From: JAJZJT01 sp049964655
Lineage (GTDB): Bacteria; Actinomycetota; Acidimicrobiia; Acidimicrobiales; RAAP-2
Assembly: GCA_049964655.1 (NCBI GenBank)
Contig: JBMFXC010000003.1
Span: 1 to 64,000 of the forward strand
Length of the DNA: 64,000 nucleotides
Reading direction: 5' to 3'
Under the pieces are notes generated by a model, which was not told the origin of the DNA, did no database searches, and worked only from the letters and a program-made list of their open reading frames with translations. Below are positions 16,542 to 25,301 of the stretch, piece after piece. Numbering within the stretch: position 1 is the stretch's first letter; the number at the start of each line of letters is the position of its first letter. A program made the translations under genes and the position numbers.

Positions 16542-16620
16542 TCGGAGTAAATGGTCGAACGGTTGGTGGCCGACGGGGCACCGGCAGCGCGGCGTTCCGT
16601 CCAGGCGCCGGAGTGACCCG

Positions 16621-17535
16621 GTGAGCGCCGGTAGCCCTTCTGGGTCCCGCACGGTGATCACCGGCCCGCCGGTCGATCCGGTGGCCGAGCACCGGGGGAC
16701 GCCCCTGCCGGCGTGGGAGACGCGCCGTTCGTACGGCGACATCCGCTACGAAGTGGCCGACGGGATCGCCAAGGTGACGATCTGCCGGCCAGAGGTACGC
16801 AATGCCTTCCGGCCCCAGACGCTCTTCGAGCTGTCGGATGCCTTCGCCGACGCCCGTGACGACCCGTCGGTGGGGGTGGTGGTCCTGACCGGCGAGGGTC
16901 CCGACGCCTTCTGTTCGGGGGGCGACCAGATGATCCGGGGAGACGACGGCTACCTCGGTGACGACGACGTGGCCCGGCGCGGGATCGGGCGTCTGAACGT
17001 GTTGGACCTTCAGGTCCAGATCCGCCGTCTGCCCAAGCCGGTGGTGGCGATGGTGGCCGGGTACGCCATCGGCGGGGGCCACATCCTCCATCTCGTCTGC
17101 GACCTGACCATCGCCGCCGACAACGCCCGCTTCGGCCAGACCGGGCCGAAGGTCGGCAGCTTCGACGGTGGCTACGGCGTCAGCCTGCTGGCCCGCACCA
17201 TCGGACTGAAGCGGGCGAAGGAGGTGTGGTTCCTCTGTCGCCAGTACGACGCACAGACCGCGCTCCAGTGGGGGCTGGTCAACACTGTCGTCCCGCTGGC
17301 CGAGCTCGAGACCGAGACGGTGGCGTGGTGCCGACGCATGCTGTCGCTGTCCCCTCTCGCCTTGCGCATGCTGAAGGGAGGTATCCATGCCGCCGACGAC
17401 GGACTGGCCGGGCTGCAGCAGTTCGCCGGCGACGCCACCATGCTCTTCTACATGAGCGAGGAGGGGCAGGAGGGTCGCAACGCCTTCCAGGAGCACCGGC
17501 CACCCGACTTCAGCCGGTTCCCGCGGCGTCCGTGA
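16621..17535 (+). CDS. menB: 1,4-dihydroxy-2-naphthoyl-CoA synthase
   Basis: Closes the second ring of menaquinone from o-succinylbenzoyl-CoA. The 304-aa crotonase-fold protein has the MenB features C-S-G-G-D-Q (oxyanion region), V-A-G-Y-A-I-G-G-G-H, F-G-Q-T-G-P-K-V-G-S-F-D-G-G-Y-G and, near the C-terminus, F-Y-M-S-E-E-G-Q-E-G-R-N-A-F. The first 35 residues are a variable extension. The start is a GTG at 16621. It forms an operon with menA (4-base overlap). Confidence 0.95.
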   Translation: MSAGSPSGSRTVITGPPVDPVAEHRGTPLPAWETRRSYGDIRYEVADGIAKVTICRPEVRNAFRPQTLFELSDAFADARDDPSVGVVVLTGEGPDAFCSGGDQMIRGDDGYLGDDDVARRGIGRLNVLDLQVQIRRLPKPVVAMVAGYAIGGGHILHLVCDLTIAADNARFGQTGPKVGSFDGGYGVSLLARTIGLKRAKEVWFLCRQYDAQTALQWGLVNTVVPLAELETETVAWCRRMLSLSPLALRMLKGGIHAADDGLAGLQQFAGDATMLFYMSEEGQEGRNAFQEHRPPDFSRFPRRP

Positions 17536-18539
17536 CCGACGCCCCGGCGGGGCAGGTGGCTCCCGCGACCACGGTCCGACCCGACCCCGGCCGGATAGGG
17601 CGGTGGGTGGCCGGTGCCCGGCCGCGCACCCTGCCGGCCGCCCTCGTCCCGGTGCTGGTGGGGTCCGCTGCCGCACACCCCTTCGTCCAGCTGGTCGACG
17701 GACGAGGTGGTCCGACCGGGACCGGGGGGAGCATGGCCCAGCTCGGTCGTGTCGTCGCCGCGCTGGTGGTGGCGCTCGCCATCCAGGTCGGGACGAACTA
17801 CGCCAACGACTACTCCGACGGCGCCCGGGGCACCGACGCCGGACGGGTCGGCCCGCTCCGGCTGGTCGGGTCAGGGCTCGCCTCGCCGACCTCGGTCAAG
17901 GTGGCAGCCCTGCTGTCCTTCGGCGTGGCCGGCGTGGCCGGGCTGGCGCTTGCCGCCGCGACCTCGTGGTGGGTCGTGGCCGTCGGTGCGGCGTGCCTGG
18001 CAGCGGGGTGGCTCTACACCGGTGGTCCGCGTCCCTACGGCTACCTCGGGCTCGGCGAGGTGTTCGTCTTCGCGTTCTTCGGTCTGGTGGCAACCGAGGG
18101 GACGTACTACGTCGAGACCGGGCACCTCTCGGCGGGCGGTCCGCTGGCCGGCGCAGTGGCCGCCGGGCTCCTGGCCGCCGCGCTGCTCGACGCCAACAAC
18201 CTTCGCGACCTGACCGGCGATGCCGTCGCTGGCAAGCGGACGTTGGCGGTACGGCTGGGCCGTCGCCGCGCCGGCCTGCTCACCGCCGCGCTCCTCGCTC
18301 TTCCCTTCGTCGTGGTCGCGGTCTGGGCCGTCTCGACTGCCCCGACCGCAGGGTCGGCCCGGACGGCCGTCGGCCCGTTCCTGCCGCTCCTGGCCCTCCC
18401 GCTGGTCGTCGGCCCGCTCCGGCTCGCCGTTGGTGGCGCCACCGGCCGGGACCTGCTTCCCCTTCTCGGGGCGACGGCTCGCCTCCAGCTCGTGGTGGGG
18501 CTCCTGGTGGCTGTCGGGTTGTGGTTGGCGACGCCGTGA
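17532..18539 (+). CDS. menA: 1,4-dihydroxy-2-naphthoate polyprenyltransferase
   Basis: Integral membrane prenyltransferase of the UbiA family that attaches the isoprenoid tail to form demethylmenaquinone. The 335-aa protein has W-V-A-G-A-R-P-R-T-L-P-A-A near its N-terminus. The first Asp-rich motif is N-Y-A-N-D-Y-S-D-G-A-R-G-T-D and the second is D-A-N-N-L-R-D-L-T-G-D. About eight to nine hydrophobic helices are visible. The GTG at 17532 overlaps the menB stop as GTGA; a longer frame upstream is shadow of menB. Confidence 0.94.
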   Translation: MTDAPAGQVAPATTVRPDPGRIGRWVAGARPRTLPAALVPVLVGSAAAHPFVQLVDGRGGPTGTGGSMAQLGRVVAALVVALAIQVGTNYANDYSDGARGTDAGRVGPLRLVGSGLASPTSVKVAALLSFGVAGVAGLALAAATSWWVVAVGAACLAAGWLYTGGPRPYGYLGLGEVFVFAFFGLVATEGTYYVETGHLSAGGPLAGAVAAGLLAAALLDANNLRDLTGDAVAGKRTLAVRLGRRRAGLLTAALLALPFVVVAVWAVSTAPTAGSARTAVGPFLPLLALPLVVGPLRLAVGGATGRDLLPLLGATARLQLVVGLLVAVGLWLATP

Positions 18540-18589
18540 CGGGGGCATGGGCTCGCCGAGGCTGCCGGTCGTGGCGGGCAGCACCGGTC

Positions 18590-19405
18590 TCAGGCACCGA
18601 AGTCCCGGATGGCGGCAGCCACGTCCCCTGGGCGCTCGAGGTGCACGGCGTGCCCGGCGCCAGGAACGCTGACGTGGGCGGCCTTCGGGCCGATCGCCGC
18701 CACCATTTGACGGGCGATGGCGTCGAACTTGGCATCCTCGGCGCCGGTGATCACCAGCACTGGCATGGCGAGGCTGGCCAGCTCGGCCCACAGGGGCAGT
18801 TGAGTGCCCGTCCCGGCCAGTCGCAGGCTCGACGCGAGGCCGGCAGCCGAGTTTCGTCGTCGCTCGGAGAGCGCGTCGGCCTCGGGCGGGAGCGAGGCGA
18901 AGAGCGGCTGGGCGAGCCAACGACGCAGGAAGGCGTCTCGGCGCTCGGCGTCGCCTGCTGGGTCCGCCCCCGGCGGGTCGAGCTCGTCGGCCAACGCCTC
19001 GTCGGCGGCTCGACGGGCAGCTCGCTCGTCGGCGTCGACGATCCCCGGTGTGGTGGAGAGGAGCACGAGCCGGTCGACCAGCTCCGGGGTGCGCAGGGCG
19101 AGGTGGAGGCAGAAGCGGCCGCCCATCGAGTAGCCGACGTAGGAACCCGCACCGCCAGCGTCGGCGAGGAGCCGCGCGCCGGTCGGGAGGTCGGCGGCGA
19201 TTCCGGAAGAGCCGCCGTGGCCAGGAAGGTCGACGAGGAGGAGCCGGTGGTCAGCGGCCAGGTCGTCAGCCACGGGCCCCCAGGCCCCTCGGGTCTGGGT
19301 GAACCCGTGGGCGAGCACGAGCGGAGGGCCGGTCGTCCCCCGTCGATCGGAGGCGAGCCGGCCCCCCGGTGGCCCGGTTGCCGCTGTCGAGCGTGGCGGT
19401 GCCAT
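18590..19405 (-). CDS. menH: Alpha/beta hydrolase, MenH-like
   Basis: A 271-aa alpha/beta hydrolase. It has L-A-H-G-F-T-Q-T (oxyanion region) and a nucleophile elbow G-Y-S-M-G-G-R, with the acid in V-I-T-G-A-E-D and a His in G-A-G-H-A-V-H. The G-Y-S-M-G-G-R elbow and placement between menA and menD suggest 2-succinyl-6-hydroxy-2,4-cyclohexadiene-1-carboxylate synthase. General alpha/beta hydrolases share these motifs, so the MenH role rests mainly on context. The ATG at 19405 overlaps, on the opposite strand, a possible menD ATG at 19404. A TACGCT box lies 8 nt upstream. Confidence 0.8.
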   Translation of the reverse strand: MAPPRSTAATGPPGGRLASDRRGTTGPPLVLAHGFTQTRGAWGPVADDLAADHRLLLVDLPGHGGSSGIAADLPTGARLLADAGGAGSYVGYSMGGRFCLHLALRTPELVDRLVLLSTTPGIVDADERAARRAADEALADELDPPGADPAGDAERRDAFLRRWLAQPLFASLPPEADALSERRRNSAAGLASSLRLAGTGTQLPLWAELASLAMPVLVITGAEDAKFDAIARQMVAAIGPKAAHVSVPGAGHAVHLERPGDVAAAIRDFGA

Positions 19406-19419
19406 GGCCGACGAGCGTA
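19406..19419 (-). promoter_or_regulatory. Leaderless -10 box of the menH-like gene
   Basis: TACGCT on the minus strand, 8-nt spacer to the ATG at 19405. Confidence 0.55.
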
Positions 19420-19463
19420 CCGAGCCGTCCGTTCCGGCGGGCCAGCGCAACGGGCGTCACGAC

Positions 19464-21248
19464 ATGCCTGAGCCGCCGCGCCCAGCGGACGTCCAGGCGG
19501 CCTTCGCCGCAACCGTCGCTGACGAGCTGGTCCGCGCCGGCGCCTGGCGGGCGGTGGTCTGCCCCGGTTCGCGCTCGACGCCCCTCGCCCTCGCCCTCGC
19601 CGACCACCCCGGCGTCGACGTCCTCGTCCGGGTCGACGAACGCTCGGCGGCCTTCGTTGCCCTGGGTGCAGGGCTCGCCACCGGCCGACCGGCCGTGCTG
19701 GTGACCACCAGTGGCACGGCCGCCGCCGAGGCCCACGCCGCAGTCGTAGAGGCCGACCTCGCCGGGGTCCCACTGCTCGTCTGCACGGCCGACCGGCCCG
19801 TCGAACTGCGGGACGTCGGAGCCCCCCAGGCGATCGACCAGGTCCACCTCTACGGGCGGTCCGTCCGCTGGTTCGTCGACACGGGCGTGCCTGACGTCGC
19901 CGGCCGGCCGGCGTGGCGGTCGATTGCCTCCCGGGCGGTTGCCGAAGCGGTCTCGTCTCGCTCCGGCCCCGGTCCGGTCCATATGAACGTCCCGCTGCGG
20001 GAACCGTTGCTCGGGGACGCCGCTGCCGGCGGCATCCCGTCCGGCCGCCCCGGCGGCGAGCCGTTCCACCGACGCGACCGCTCGACGGCTCCCCCGGTGG
20101 GAGCCGTCGAGCGGTTGACGGGGGCCATAGCCGGCCGGCGCGGGCTCGTGGTGGCCGGGTTCGGTTGCGGAGACCCCGAAGACGTGCTCGGTCTGGCCCG
20201 ACTGGCCGGGTGGCCCGTCCTCGCCGACCCGCGTTCGGGGGTGCGCGTCGATGGCGCCGGCGTCGTCGCGATGGCCGACGCCCTGGTGCGCGCCGATGGC
20301 TTCGTGGCCTCACACCGTCCCGACCTGATCGTGCGCTTGGGTGGCCCCTGGGCCTCCCGTGCCGTCGAGACCTTCGTGGCGGACGCCGTTCGAGGGGGGG
20401 CCGAACTGGTGGTGGTGGACGCCAGCGCTCGTTGGGCCGACCCTGCCCACCTCGCCGACGAGCTCGTCTCCTGTGACCCGGGTGCACTGTGCCGTGCCGT
20501 GGTCGGGGCTCGGGAGGGCCAGGTGGAGCGGGTGGCCGGCTGGGTCGAGGCATGGGAGCGGGCCGAGCAGGTGGCCCGGTTGGTGGTCGCGGAGCAGTGC
20601 GGGCGAGGTCCGCTGACCGAGCCCGCCCTGGCCTACCGCCTTGTCGACGCGCTCGGGGAGGACGCACACCTCGTGGTGTCCTCTTCGATGCCCGTGCGGG
20701 ACGTCGAGGCGTTCGCTCCGGTGCGCGGCGCAGCGCCGCGGGTCTTGGCCAATCGCGGCGCCAACGGGATCGACGGCGTCGTCTCGACGGCGATCGGGGT
20801 CGCCTGGGCCGGGGGGCGCCCGACGGTCGCCCTGGTCGGAGACGTGGCCTTTCTCCACGACGTGTCGGCCCTCGAAGGGCACCACGCCCCCGGCGGCCTC
20901 GGTGAACGGGGCGCGTCGTGCACGGTGGTGGTGGCCGACAACGGCGGTGGCGGCATCTTCTCATTTCTGCCGCAGGCCCGACTGTTGGGCACCGAACGGT
21001 TCGAGACGCTGTTTGGAACCCCCCGCGGCGTCGACGTGGCCGCCGTCGCCGCGGGCTTCGGGCTGGCTACCACGTCGATCGGGCCGGAGGACGGCGAGCG
21101 GGCGCTCGTCGACGCGTTGGCCGGCACGGTCGGCGCGCCTGGGGTGCACGTCATCTCGGTCCGGCTCCCCGGCCGGTCCGAGAACGTCGTCGCCCACGAG
21201 GCCGTCCTGTCGGCCGTCGTCGCCGCTGTCGACCAGCTCGGCGGGTAG
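19464..21248 (+). CDS. menD: 2-succinyl-5-enolpyruvyl-6-hydroxy-3-cyclohexene-1-carboxylate synthase
   Basis: Thiamine-diphosphate enzyme joining isochorismate and 2-oxoglutarate, the first committed step of menaquinone synthesis. The 594-aa protein shows C-P-G-S-R-S-T-P-L-A-L-A (residues about 34-45), V-D-E-R-S-A-A-F-V-A-L-G, T-S-G-T-A-A-A-E and a C-terminal ThDP site (V-G-D-V-A-F-L-H-D ... V-V-V-A-D-N-G-G-G-G-I-F). I start it at the ATG at 19464, which matches family length. The ATG at 19404 is in frame and would create back-to-back start codons with the menH-like gene. menF and menC are not in this window. Confidence 0.93.
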   Translation: MPEPPRPADVQAAFAATVADELVRAGAWRAVVCPGSRSTPLALALADHPGVDVLVRVDERSAAFVALGAGLATGRPAVLVTTSGTAAAEAHAAVVEADLAGVPLLVCTADRPVELRDVGAPQAIDQVHLYGRSVRWFVDTGVPDVAGRPAWRSIASRAVAEAVSSRSGPGPVHMNVPLREPLLGDAAAGGIPSGRPGGEPFHRRDRSTAPPVGAVERLTGAIAGRRGLVVAGFGCGDPEDVLGLARLAGWPVLADPRSGVRVDGAGVVAMADALVRADGFVASHRPDLIVRLGGPWASRAVETFVADAVRGGAELVVVDASARWADPAHLADELVSCDPGALCRAVVGAREGQVERVAGWVEAWERAEQVARLVVAEQCGRGPLTEPALAYRLVDALGEDAHLVVSSSMPVRDVEAFAPVRGAAPRVLANRGANGIDGVVSTAIGVAWAGGRPTVALVGDVAFLHDVSALEGHHAPGGLGERGASCTVVVADNGGGGIFSFLPQARLLGTERFETLFGTPRGVDVAAVAAGFGLATTSIGPEDGERALVDALAGTVGAPGVHVISVRLPGRSENVVAHEAVLSAVVAAVDQLGG

Positions 21249-21249
21249 C

Positions 21250-21344
21250 AGCGGCTCAGCCGGCAGCGGTTTAGCGGTTCAGCGGGCAGCTGGCCGTCGG
21301 CAGCAGCTCAGCCGGCAGCTGGCCGTCGGCAGCAGCTCAGCCGG
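21250..21344. repeat. Tandem repeat region with two exact 29-bp copies at the carotenoid oxygenase stop
   Basis: Identical 29-bp units occupy 21287-21315 and 21316-21344, with degenerate CAGCGG/TTCAGC copies back to 21250. The second unit contains the stop of the minus-strand gene ending at 21337. The region lies between two convergent genes. Confidence 0.9.
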
Positions 21345-22743
21345 CAGGCAGCCAGGTTCCGTGCAGGCCGAGCGGCACCCGGGCCGGGAGGTGGACGGTG
21401 GCAACGGGGGGGCCGGAGAACGAGGTGGCGTCGAGCACGACGAGGTCGCTGGCCCCCCGCGCCAAGTCCTCGACCACCGTCAGGACCCATCCTTCGTCCT
21501 CGCCCCGACCGTCAACCGCCGGGACGAAGATCGCTTCGGAGGGGATGCGACCGGGCCCTGGGGCGAAGCGAGCCGACTCGTCGCGAGCCAGGTCGTACTT
21601 GACGAGGGCGGTCGGGGTCGGGGCCGGCGTCGACTGGTCGTCGAGGAGGACGCCGTAGGCGTAGCGGTACGGGCGCCCCTGGACGTCCTCGGCAGTGCGG
21701 GGCAGTTCGACGGGTCGGTCGTCCAGCTGCTCGGCGGACACCTGTCCGGCGGCGGACAGCCGCCACCGGGTGAGCAGGCCGGTCGTGGTGCTCGGGCGTT
21801 CGCCCCGACCGGCGAACGCCGAGGCGTAGCAGACCAGGTCGACGACGACGTCGTCCCCGTCGTCGTAGGCGTTGGCGACGTGGGAGACGAAGCACGGCTC
21901 CACCGGCAACCAACGGACGTCGGCGCCGCCGTGGCGGTCGACGACCCCGACCCGTGCCCCGAGGTCGGGCATCCAACGGTAGGGCATGGCGCCTGCTCCG
22001 ACGGCCAGGGCCAGGTCGAAGACCACCGGGAGGTCGAAGAGGACGAGGGAGCGACCAGTCAGGCCGACGTCGTGGACGAGCGTGGCACGGCCGACGTCGA
22101 TGTCGTCGCTCCGCACCAGGCGGCCGTCACGGTCGACGAGGTGCGTCCTGAGGAACGGCGGTCCGAACACGTCGGACCCGACCAGCACGAGCCCGCCGTC
22201 CAGATCGCGCTTGGGGTGCGGGGCCACCGGTGAGGTGAGGGCGCCGTCGAAGTCGTGCACCCGGGCGGTGGTCAGGTCGGCACCGAGGGCGAGTGGGAGC
22301 CCGACGCCGTCAAGGGCGAGGAGCCTGCCGGCATGGTGCGCGACGTTGGCGTTGGCCGGACCGTCGACGGGACCGCGCGGACCCCGGGGAGCCGGGGTAC
22401 CGGCCTGCCGGGCCAGGGCCCGGGTGCGGACGAAGCGGTTGCGGTAGCCCACTGCCCGCCCGTCGGCGAGGTCGACGGCGTGCACCATACCGTCGCCGGT
22501 GAGCCAGTGGTAGCGGTCCGGGTCGGCCGGAGTCGTGGCCGGGTTCGGGCCGATCCGCAGCAGACGGCCGTCGAGCCCGGGGGGCAGCGCACCCTCCAGG
22601 GGCAGCTCGTGGTCGTCGGTTCGCTCCTCGCGCACCGGGGCGAAGGGGCCCTCGAGATAGGGGTTGCCCACGTCGTCTCCTGAGGTGGTCTCCACTGCTG
22701 GTGGCGTCCCGGTCGGGGCCACCCGAAGCGTACCGGTGACCAT
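21337..22743 (-). CDS. Carotenoid cleavage oxygenase family protein
   Basis: A 468-aa non-haem iron dioxygenase of the carotenoid oxygenase (RPE65/ACO) family. The N-terminal motif N-P-Y-L-E-G-P-F-A-P-V and L-L-R-I-G-P-N-P are typical. Candidate His ligands lie in A-N-V-A-H-H, V-A-P-H-P-K-R-D, T-L-V-H-D-V-G and the C-terminal L-H-G-T-W-L. Carotenoid or apocarotenoid is the likely substrate class; stilbenes are an alternative. No carotenoid biosynthesis genes are in the window. The ATG at 22743 is chosen, but GTG codons closer to N-P-Y-L-E-G are possible. It is divergent from tyrS with 40 bp between. Confidence 0.88.
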   Translation of the reverse strand: MVTGTLRVAPTGTPPAVETTSGDDVGNPYLEGPFAPVREERTDDHELPLEGALPPGLDGRLLRIGPNPATTPADPDRYHWLTGDGMVHAVDLADGRAVGYRNRFVRTRALARQAGTPAPRGPRGPVDGPANANVAHHAGRLLALDGVGLPLALGADLTTARVHDFDGALTSPVAPHPKRDLDGGLVLVGSDVFGPPFLRTHLVDRDGRLVRSDDIDVGRATLVHDVGLTGRSLVLFDLPVVFDLALAVGAGAMPYRWMPDLGARVGVVDRHGGADVRWLPVEPCFVSHVANAYDDGDDVVVDLVCYASAFAGRGERPSTTTGLLTRWRLSAAGQVSAEQLDDRPVELPRTAEDVQGRPYRYAYGVLLDDQSTPAPTPTALVKYDLARDESARFAPGPGRIPSEAIFVPAVDGRGEDEGWVLTVVEDLARGASDLVVLDATSFSGPPVATVHLPARVPLGLHGTWLPAG

Positions 22744-22783
22744 CGTGGCCGAGGGCTCCTCCGGCCCGTGGCAGGCTGGGCAG

Positions 22784-24061
22784 ATGCCCGGCCTCGCCGA
22801 CGACCTCCGCTTCCGTGGCCTCGTGCACCAGGTGACCGACCCGTCGGTCCTCGCCCGCCTCGACACCGACCGCCTGACCGTCTACGGGGGCTTCGACCCG
22901 ACCTCGGACAGCTTGCACGTGGGGAACCTGCTCCAACTGTGCACGCTGCGACGCCTGCAGCTCGCCGGTCACCGGCCCATCGCGCTTGCTGGCGGCGGGA
23001 CGGGCTTCATCGGCGACCCGGGAGGGAAGTCGGAGGAGCGGACCCTTTTGTCGGTCGACGAGCTGGCCGCCAACGTGGCGAGCATCCGGGGGCAGCTTGT
23101 CCGGTTCCTCGACTTCGAGGCGCCGGGGGACGACCGGGCACTGCTGCTCGACAACGCCGCCTGGCTCGGCTCGCTGGGCCTGGTCGACTTCTTGCGCGAC
23201 GTCGGCAAGCAGTTCACCGTCGGCCAGATGGTGGCCAAGGAGTCGGTACGTTCCCGGCTCGATCGCGAGGGGCAGGGCATCTCGTACACCGAGTTCAGCT
23301 ACATGCTCCTGCAGGCGTACGACTTCCGTCACCTCTACGACGAGCACGACTGCCGGCTGCAGATCGGCGGGAGCGACCAGTGGGGGAACATCACCATGGG
23401 CGTCGACCTCGTGCGCAGGACGCGACAGGCCGAGGTGTGGGGGCTCACCTCTCCGCTCGTCGTCAAGGCCGACGGGACGAAGTTCGGCAAGACCGAGACG
23501 GGCACCGTGTGGCTCGACGCCGCCCGCACCACGCCCTATGCGCTCTACCAGTTCTTCTTGCGGAGCGAGGACGCCGTCGTCGGCTCCTACCTGAGGTTCT
23601 TCACCTTCCTCGATCGCGACGAGCTCCTCGGTCTCGACGACGCGGTCCGGACCCACCCGGAGCGGCGCGAGGCAGCCCGGGCCCTGGCCCGGGCGGTCTG
23701 CGTGCTCGTCCACGGCAAGGACGAGACGGCGAGGGTCGAACGTGCCGCCGAGGCGCTCTACTCGGGACGGTTGGCCGACCTCGACGAGCGGTCGCTGCTC
23801 GAGGTGCTCGCCGAGGCACCCACGACGACGGTGGCCCGCGACGCGCTGGGGCGACTACCCCTGGTGGACCTCCTGGTCACCGCCGGGATCGCCCCCTCGC
23901 GCACGCGGGCGCGCACGACCGTGGAGCAGGGCGGGTGCTACCTCAACGACCGCCGTGAGACCGACCCCGAACGGTGCCTCACTGAGGACGACGTGCTCGC
24001 CGGCCGCTACGTGGTGGTCCGGCGTGGCAAGCGCGAGTACCACCTCGTCGAGCTGGCCTGA
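22784..24061 (+). CDS. tyrS: Tyrosyl-tRNA synthetase
   Basis: Charges tRNA-Tyr. The class I synthetase has 425 aa. The HIGH motif appears as H-V-G-N (residues 45-48) and the KMSKS motif as K-F-G-K-T (233-237). Tyr-binding residues lie in Q-A-Y-D and G-G-S-D-Q-W-G-N. A C-terminal S4-like domain covers about residues 350-425 (D-L-L-V-T-A-G-I-A-P-S-R-T-R-A-R). The start is the ATG at 22784, which gives the usual TyrS N-terminus; upstream frame is excluded. Confidence 0.96.
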   Translation: MPGLADDLRFRGLVHQVTDPSVLARLDTDRLTVYGGFDPTSDSLHVGNLLQLCTLRRLQLAGHRPIALAGGGTGFIGDPGGKSEERTLLSVDELAANVASIRGQLVRFLDFEAPGDDRALLLDNAAWLGSLGLVDFLRDVGKQFTVGQMVAKESVRSRLDREGQGISYTEFSYMLLQAYDFRHLYDEHDCRLQIGGSDQWGNITMGVDLVRRTRQAEVWGLTSPLVVKADGTKFGKTETGTVWLDAARTTPYALYQFFLRSEDAVVGSYLRFFTFLDRDELLGLDDAVRTHPERREAARALARAVCVLVHGKDETARVERAAEALYSGRLADLDERSLLEVLAEAPTTTVARDALGRLPLVDLLVTAGIAPSRTRARTTVEQGGCYLNDRRETDPERCLTEDDVLAGRYVVVRRGKREYHLVELA

Positions 24062-24106
24062 AGCATCGGGGCCGAGTCGGGCGGAGCCGGGTGTCGGGGG
24101 GGCCCG

Positions 24107-24119
24107 TACACTGCTTGGC
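24107..24119 (+). promoter_or_regulatory. Leaderless -10 box of the lipoprotein gene
   Basis: TACACT followed by a 7-nt spacer and the GTG at 24120. Confidence 0.65.
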
Positions 24120-24683
24120 GTGGCGCTCGACGAGACGGCCCGGTGCCGCGATCGATGGCCGCGCCGCCGTCTCCGGAGCGCGGGGCCCCTGGCCGTGGTG
24201 GTGGCTGTCGCCATGGTGCTGGCTGGCTGTACGGCGGCCGAGGACGTCGGCAGCCCGGCACAACGGGTGACCACGTGGATGACCTCGGGGTCGGGCGGAG
24301 CGACCATCGGGGAGCTCGAGGTGGACAACCGCAACGTGGCCCGCGCCCTGGCCCGACACGACTCGCCGGCCGAGGTTCGCGCCGTCTGCGACCTGTTGGC
24401 TACCGATGCAGCAACGGGCCACGGCAACCTGCCCACGCCGGACCAGCAGCTCACAGAGCTGCTCGACCGGGCCTACACCCACGAGTTCGACGCGGGCGTC
24501 GAGTGCGAGCAGGCCGCGGGCGGCGGCAGCGCCCAACAGGCGCGTTCGGCTGCCAACCGCGCCGCCGGCCTCGCTCTCCTCGAGCAGGCAGTCCGTCGGG
24601 TCGCGGCCATTACCGGCCACGACCCCTCCACCACCACCACCACGCTGCCGCCGGGTTCGGGCAGCGACCCCTTTGCCGGATGA
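24120..24683 (+). CDS. Small lipoprotein of unknown function
   Basis: A 187-aa secreted lipoprotein. An Arg-rich n-region precedes a hydrophobic core (L-A-V-V-V-A-V-A-M-V) and the lipobox L-A-G-C with Cys37. It would be anchored outside the membrane after processing by Lgt and LspA. The mature part is mostly alpha-helical, with two further Cys (about residues 93 and 129), and ends in a Thr/Pro/Gly-rich tail. No family is recognised. The GTG start was chosen because it follows the -10 box directly; it overlaps the flavin reductase gene by four bases. Confidence 0.82.
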   Translation: MALDETARCRDRWPRRRLRSAGPLAVVVAVAMVLAGCTAAEDVGSPAQRVTTWMTSGSGGATIGELEVDNRNVARALARHDSPAEVRAVCDLLATDAATGHGNLPTPDQQLTELLDRAYTHEFDAGVECEQAAGGGSAQQARSAANRAAGLALLEQAVRRVAAITGHDPSTTTTTLPPGSGSDPFAG

Positions 24684-25267
24684 CGCCAGCGACGCCGGTA
24701 GCGCCAGACGGGCCAGACGGGCCAGACGCCGAGGCCGACCGCACGCAGCGGGCGCGTCGTCGAGTCCTCTGGGCAATGCCGACCGGCCTCTACCTGGTGG
24801 GCACGGCGGCCGACGGCCGGTGGAACCTCATGACGGCGAGCTGGGTGGTCCAAGTGGCGACCGCTCCGCCTCGGCTCGCCGTATCGGTCGAAGCGGGCGC
24901 GGTGACCCTCGAGCTGGCGGTCCGCTCGGAGCGGTTCGCCGTGTCGATGCTCAAGCGGTCACAGCGGGCAGTGGTCCGCCGCTTCGCCAAGCCGGTCTCG
25001 GAGGTGGAGGTCGGTCCGGACGGGACACCGACCGCGCTCGCCGGCGAGCCCGTGGTCGTGGTCACCGGTGACGTGCCGGTGTTGGCTGGGGCCTGGGCGT
25101 GGTTGGCCTGCCGGGTCACCGATCGTCTCGACTTCGGCAGTCACCACCTCCTCGTCGGCGACGTGGTGGCCGTGGGGGAGCCGGCCGAGATGGCAGACGC
25201 GGCAGACGCGGCCGAGGCCGGTGCGCCGTTGCGCATGGAAGACACCAGGATGCACTACGGAGGCTGA
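24680..25267 (+). CDS. Flavin reductase-like FMN-binding protein
   Basis: A 195-aa member of the flavin reductase (split-barrel FMN-binding) family. R-V-L-W-A-M-P-T-G-L-Y-L-V-G-T, N-L-M-T-A-S-W and F-A-V-S-M-L are the conserved stretches, and G-S-H-H-L-L-V-G-D-V-V is the typical end. Members reduce flavin with NAD(P)H or serve two-component monooxygenases. The N-terminus contains a small P-D-G repeat from a 9-bp CCAGACGGG duplication. The ATG overlaps the lipoprotein stop (ATGA), so the two are cotranscribed, though a functional link is not obvious. Confidence 0.87.
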   Translation: MTPATPVAPDGPDGPDAEADRTQRARRRVLWAMPTGLYLVGTAADGRWNLMTASWVVQVATAPPRLAVSVEAGAVTLELAVRSERFAVSMLKRSQRAVVRRFAKPVSEVEVGPDGTPTALAGEPVVVVTGDVPVLAGAWAWLACRVTDRLDFGSHHLLVGDVVAVGEPAEMADAADAAEAGAPLRMEDTRMHYGG

Positions 25268-25301
25268 TGGCGCGCCGACGGCTCCCCGGCGACGGCAGCC
25301 G

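Noticed and set aside
15904..17676. 590-codon frame on the minus strand across menB and the men promoter
   Set aside because: Shadow of menB and menE; it crosses the men intergenic palindrome and has no family motif.
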